Assembly (NCBI RefSeq): GCF_014201095.1
Contig: NZ_JACHDN010000001.1
Span: 1,116,001 to 1,180,000, forward strand
Direction: 5' to 3'
Length of the DNA stretch: 64,000 nt
Source: Cellulomonas hominis
Lineage (GTDB): Bacteria; Actinomycetota; Actinomycetes; Actinomycetales; Cellulomonadaceae
Part shown: positions 63,834 to 64,000 of the stretch, piece by piece
How positions within the stretch are numbered: position 1 is the stretch's first letter
Layout: each line of letters starts with the position of its first letter
Translations under genes and position numbers: made by a program
Notes under the pieces: generated by a model
Seen by the model: only the letters and a program-made list of their open reading frames with translations
Database searches by the model: none
What the model was told of the DNA's origin: nothing

Positions 63834-64000
63834 GTGGCAGGGGACGTCGGGCTGCGGATCGACGAGATCAGCGCCAACCTGGGCAAGCTCATCACGATGC
63901 ACACCGACGTGCGGCGGATGCGGGAGCGGATCGTCTCCCTGCGGCAGCAGAACGCGTCCGGCGTCTGGCCGGACATCGACGAGGTGAGCGACTTCGCCCG
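63834..64000 (+). CDS. Start of a further type VII-locus gene, cut by the window edge
   Basis: GTG at 63834 with GGAGG at 63823-63827. The 55 codons visible read AGDVGLRIDEISANLGKLI then TMHTDVRRMRERIVSLRQQNA and SGVWPDIDEVSDFA, a predicted helical start. It follows the WXG100 pair by 140 bases. No family can be assigned from this fragment. Confidence 0.65.
   Translation, partial: MAGDVGLRIDEISANLGKLITMHTDVRRMRERIVSLRQQNASGVWPDIDEVSDFA

Overview
This window is a GC-rich actinobacterial chromosome segment. Gene content and order suggest Cellulomonadaceae (Micrococcales, Cellulomonas-like): Lsr2, mycothiol-type enzymes, a type VII secretion (ESX-like) locus, xylAB and the hpt-ftsH-fol-pan-lysS neighbourhood. 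The genus is an inference from content. Starts are often GTG, genes often overlap as ATGA or GTGA, and several genes look leaderless. I see no insertion sequence, prophage, CRISPR array or rRNA.

Layout. 1-2801: xylose isomerase and xylulokinase behind a TTGACC-N17-TAAGTT promoter, with a strong hairpin between them. 2992-5186 (minus): lsr2, a 58-aa membrane protein and lysS. 5196-19966 (minus): NAD and pantothenate genes (nadC, nadB, panD, panC), a DUF2520 protein, two PH-domain membrane proteins, DUF3180, folate genes (a folB-folK fusion, folP, folE), ftsH, hpt and tilS, mostly translationally coupled. 19968-24506: a DUF2342 metalloprotease, a PBP4-type peptidase, ppa (plus) and a RipA-like NlpC/P60 hydrolase. 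24805-27593: homocysteine synthesis (metY, metX) behind a candidate cysteine-containing leader peptide. 27767-32229: a mycothiol-dependent-type enzyme, an MDR oxidoreductase, an alpha/beta hydrolase, a RAMA-domain protein with a degenerate nuclease-like N-terminus, and a thiamine-binding-type protein.

32387-35052 (minus): tRNA-Trp, secE, nusG, rplK and rplA. 35251-41423 (plus): an aminotransferase, an ABC-2 exporter, a two-component system and adenosine deaminase. 41431-48485: murB, two paralogous MFS transporters with a divergent LacI regulator and two ideal palindromic operators, a MaoC pair, rpmG, and tRNA-Met, -Thr and -Tyr. 48607-55401: YajQ, HtpX, a polar amino-acid ABC importer, an FprA-type reductase and RarD.

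55424-64000: a type VII secretion locus. On the minus strand lie eccD, eccB, mycosin, a 97-aa WXG100-like protein, a 784-aa putative substrate and a lipoprotein. Divergently, two WXG100 proteins precede a gene cut by the window edge. EccC and EccE are not in the window.

Themes beyond the genes: a family of at least four related intergenic palindromes; direct GTCACA-type repeats placed like an MtrA site upstream of the RipA-like gene; a recurrent '-10 hexamer, 6-7 nt, start codon' architecture; and palindromes upstream of the exporter and inside tilS.
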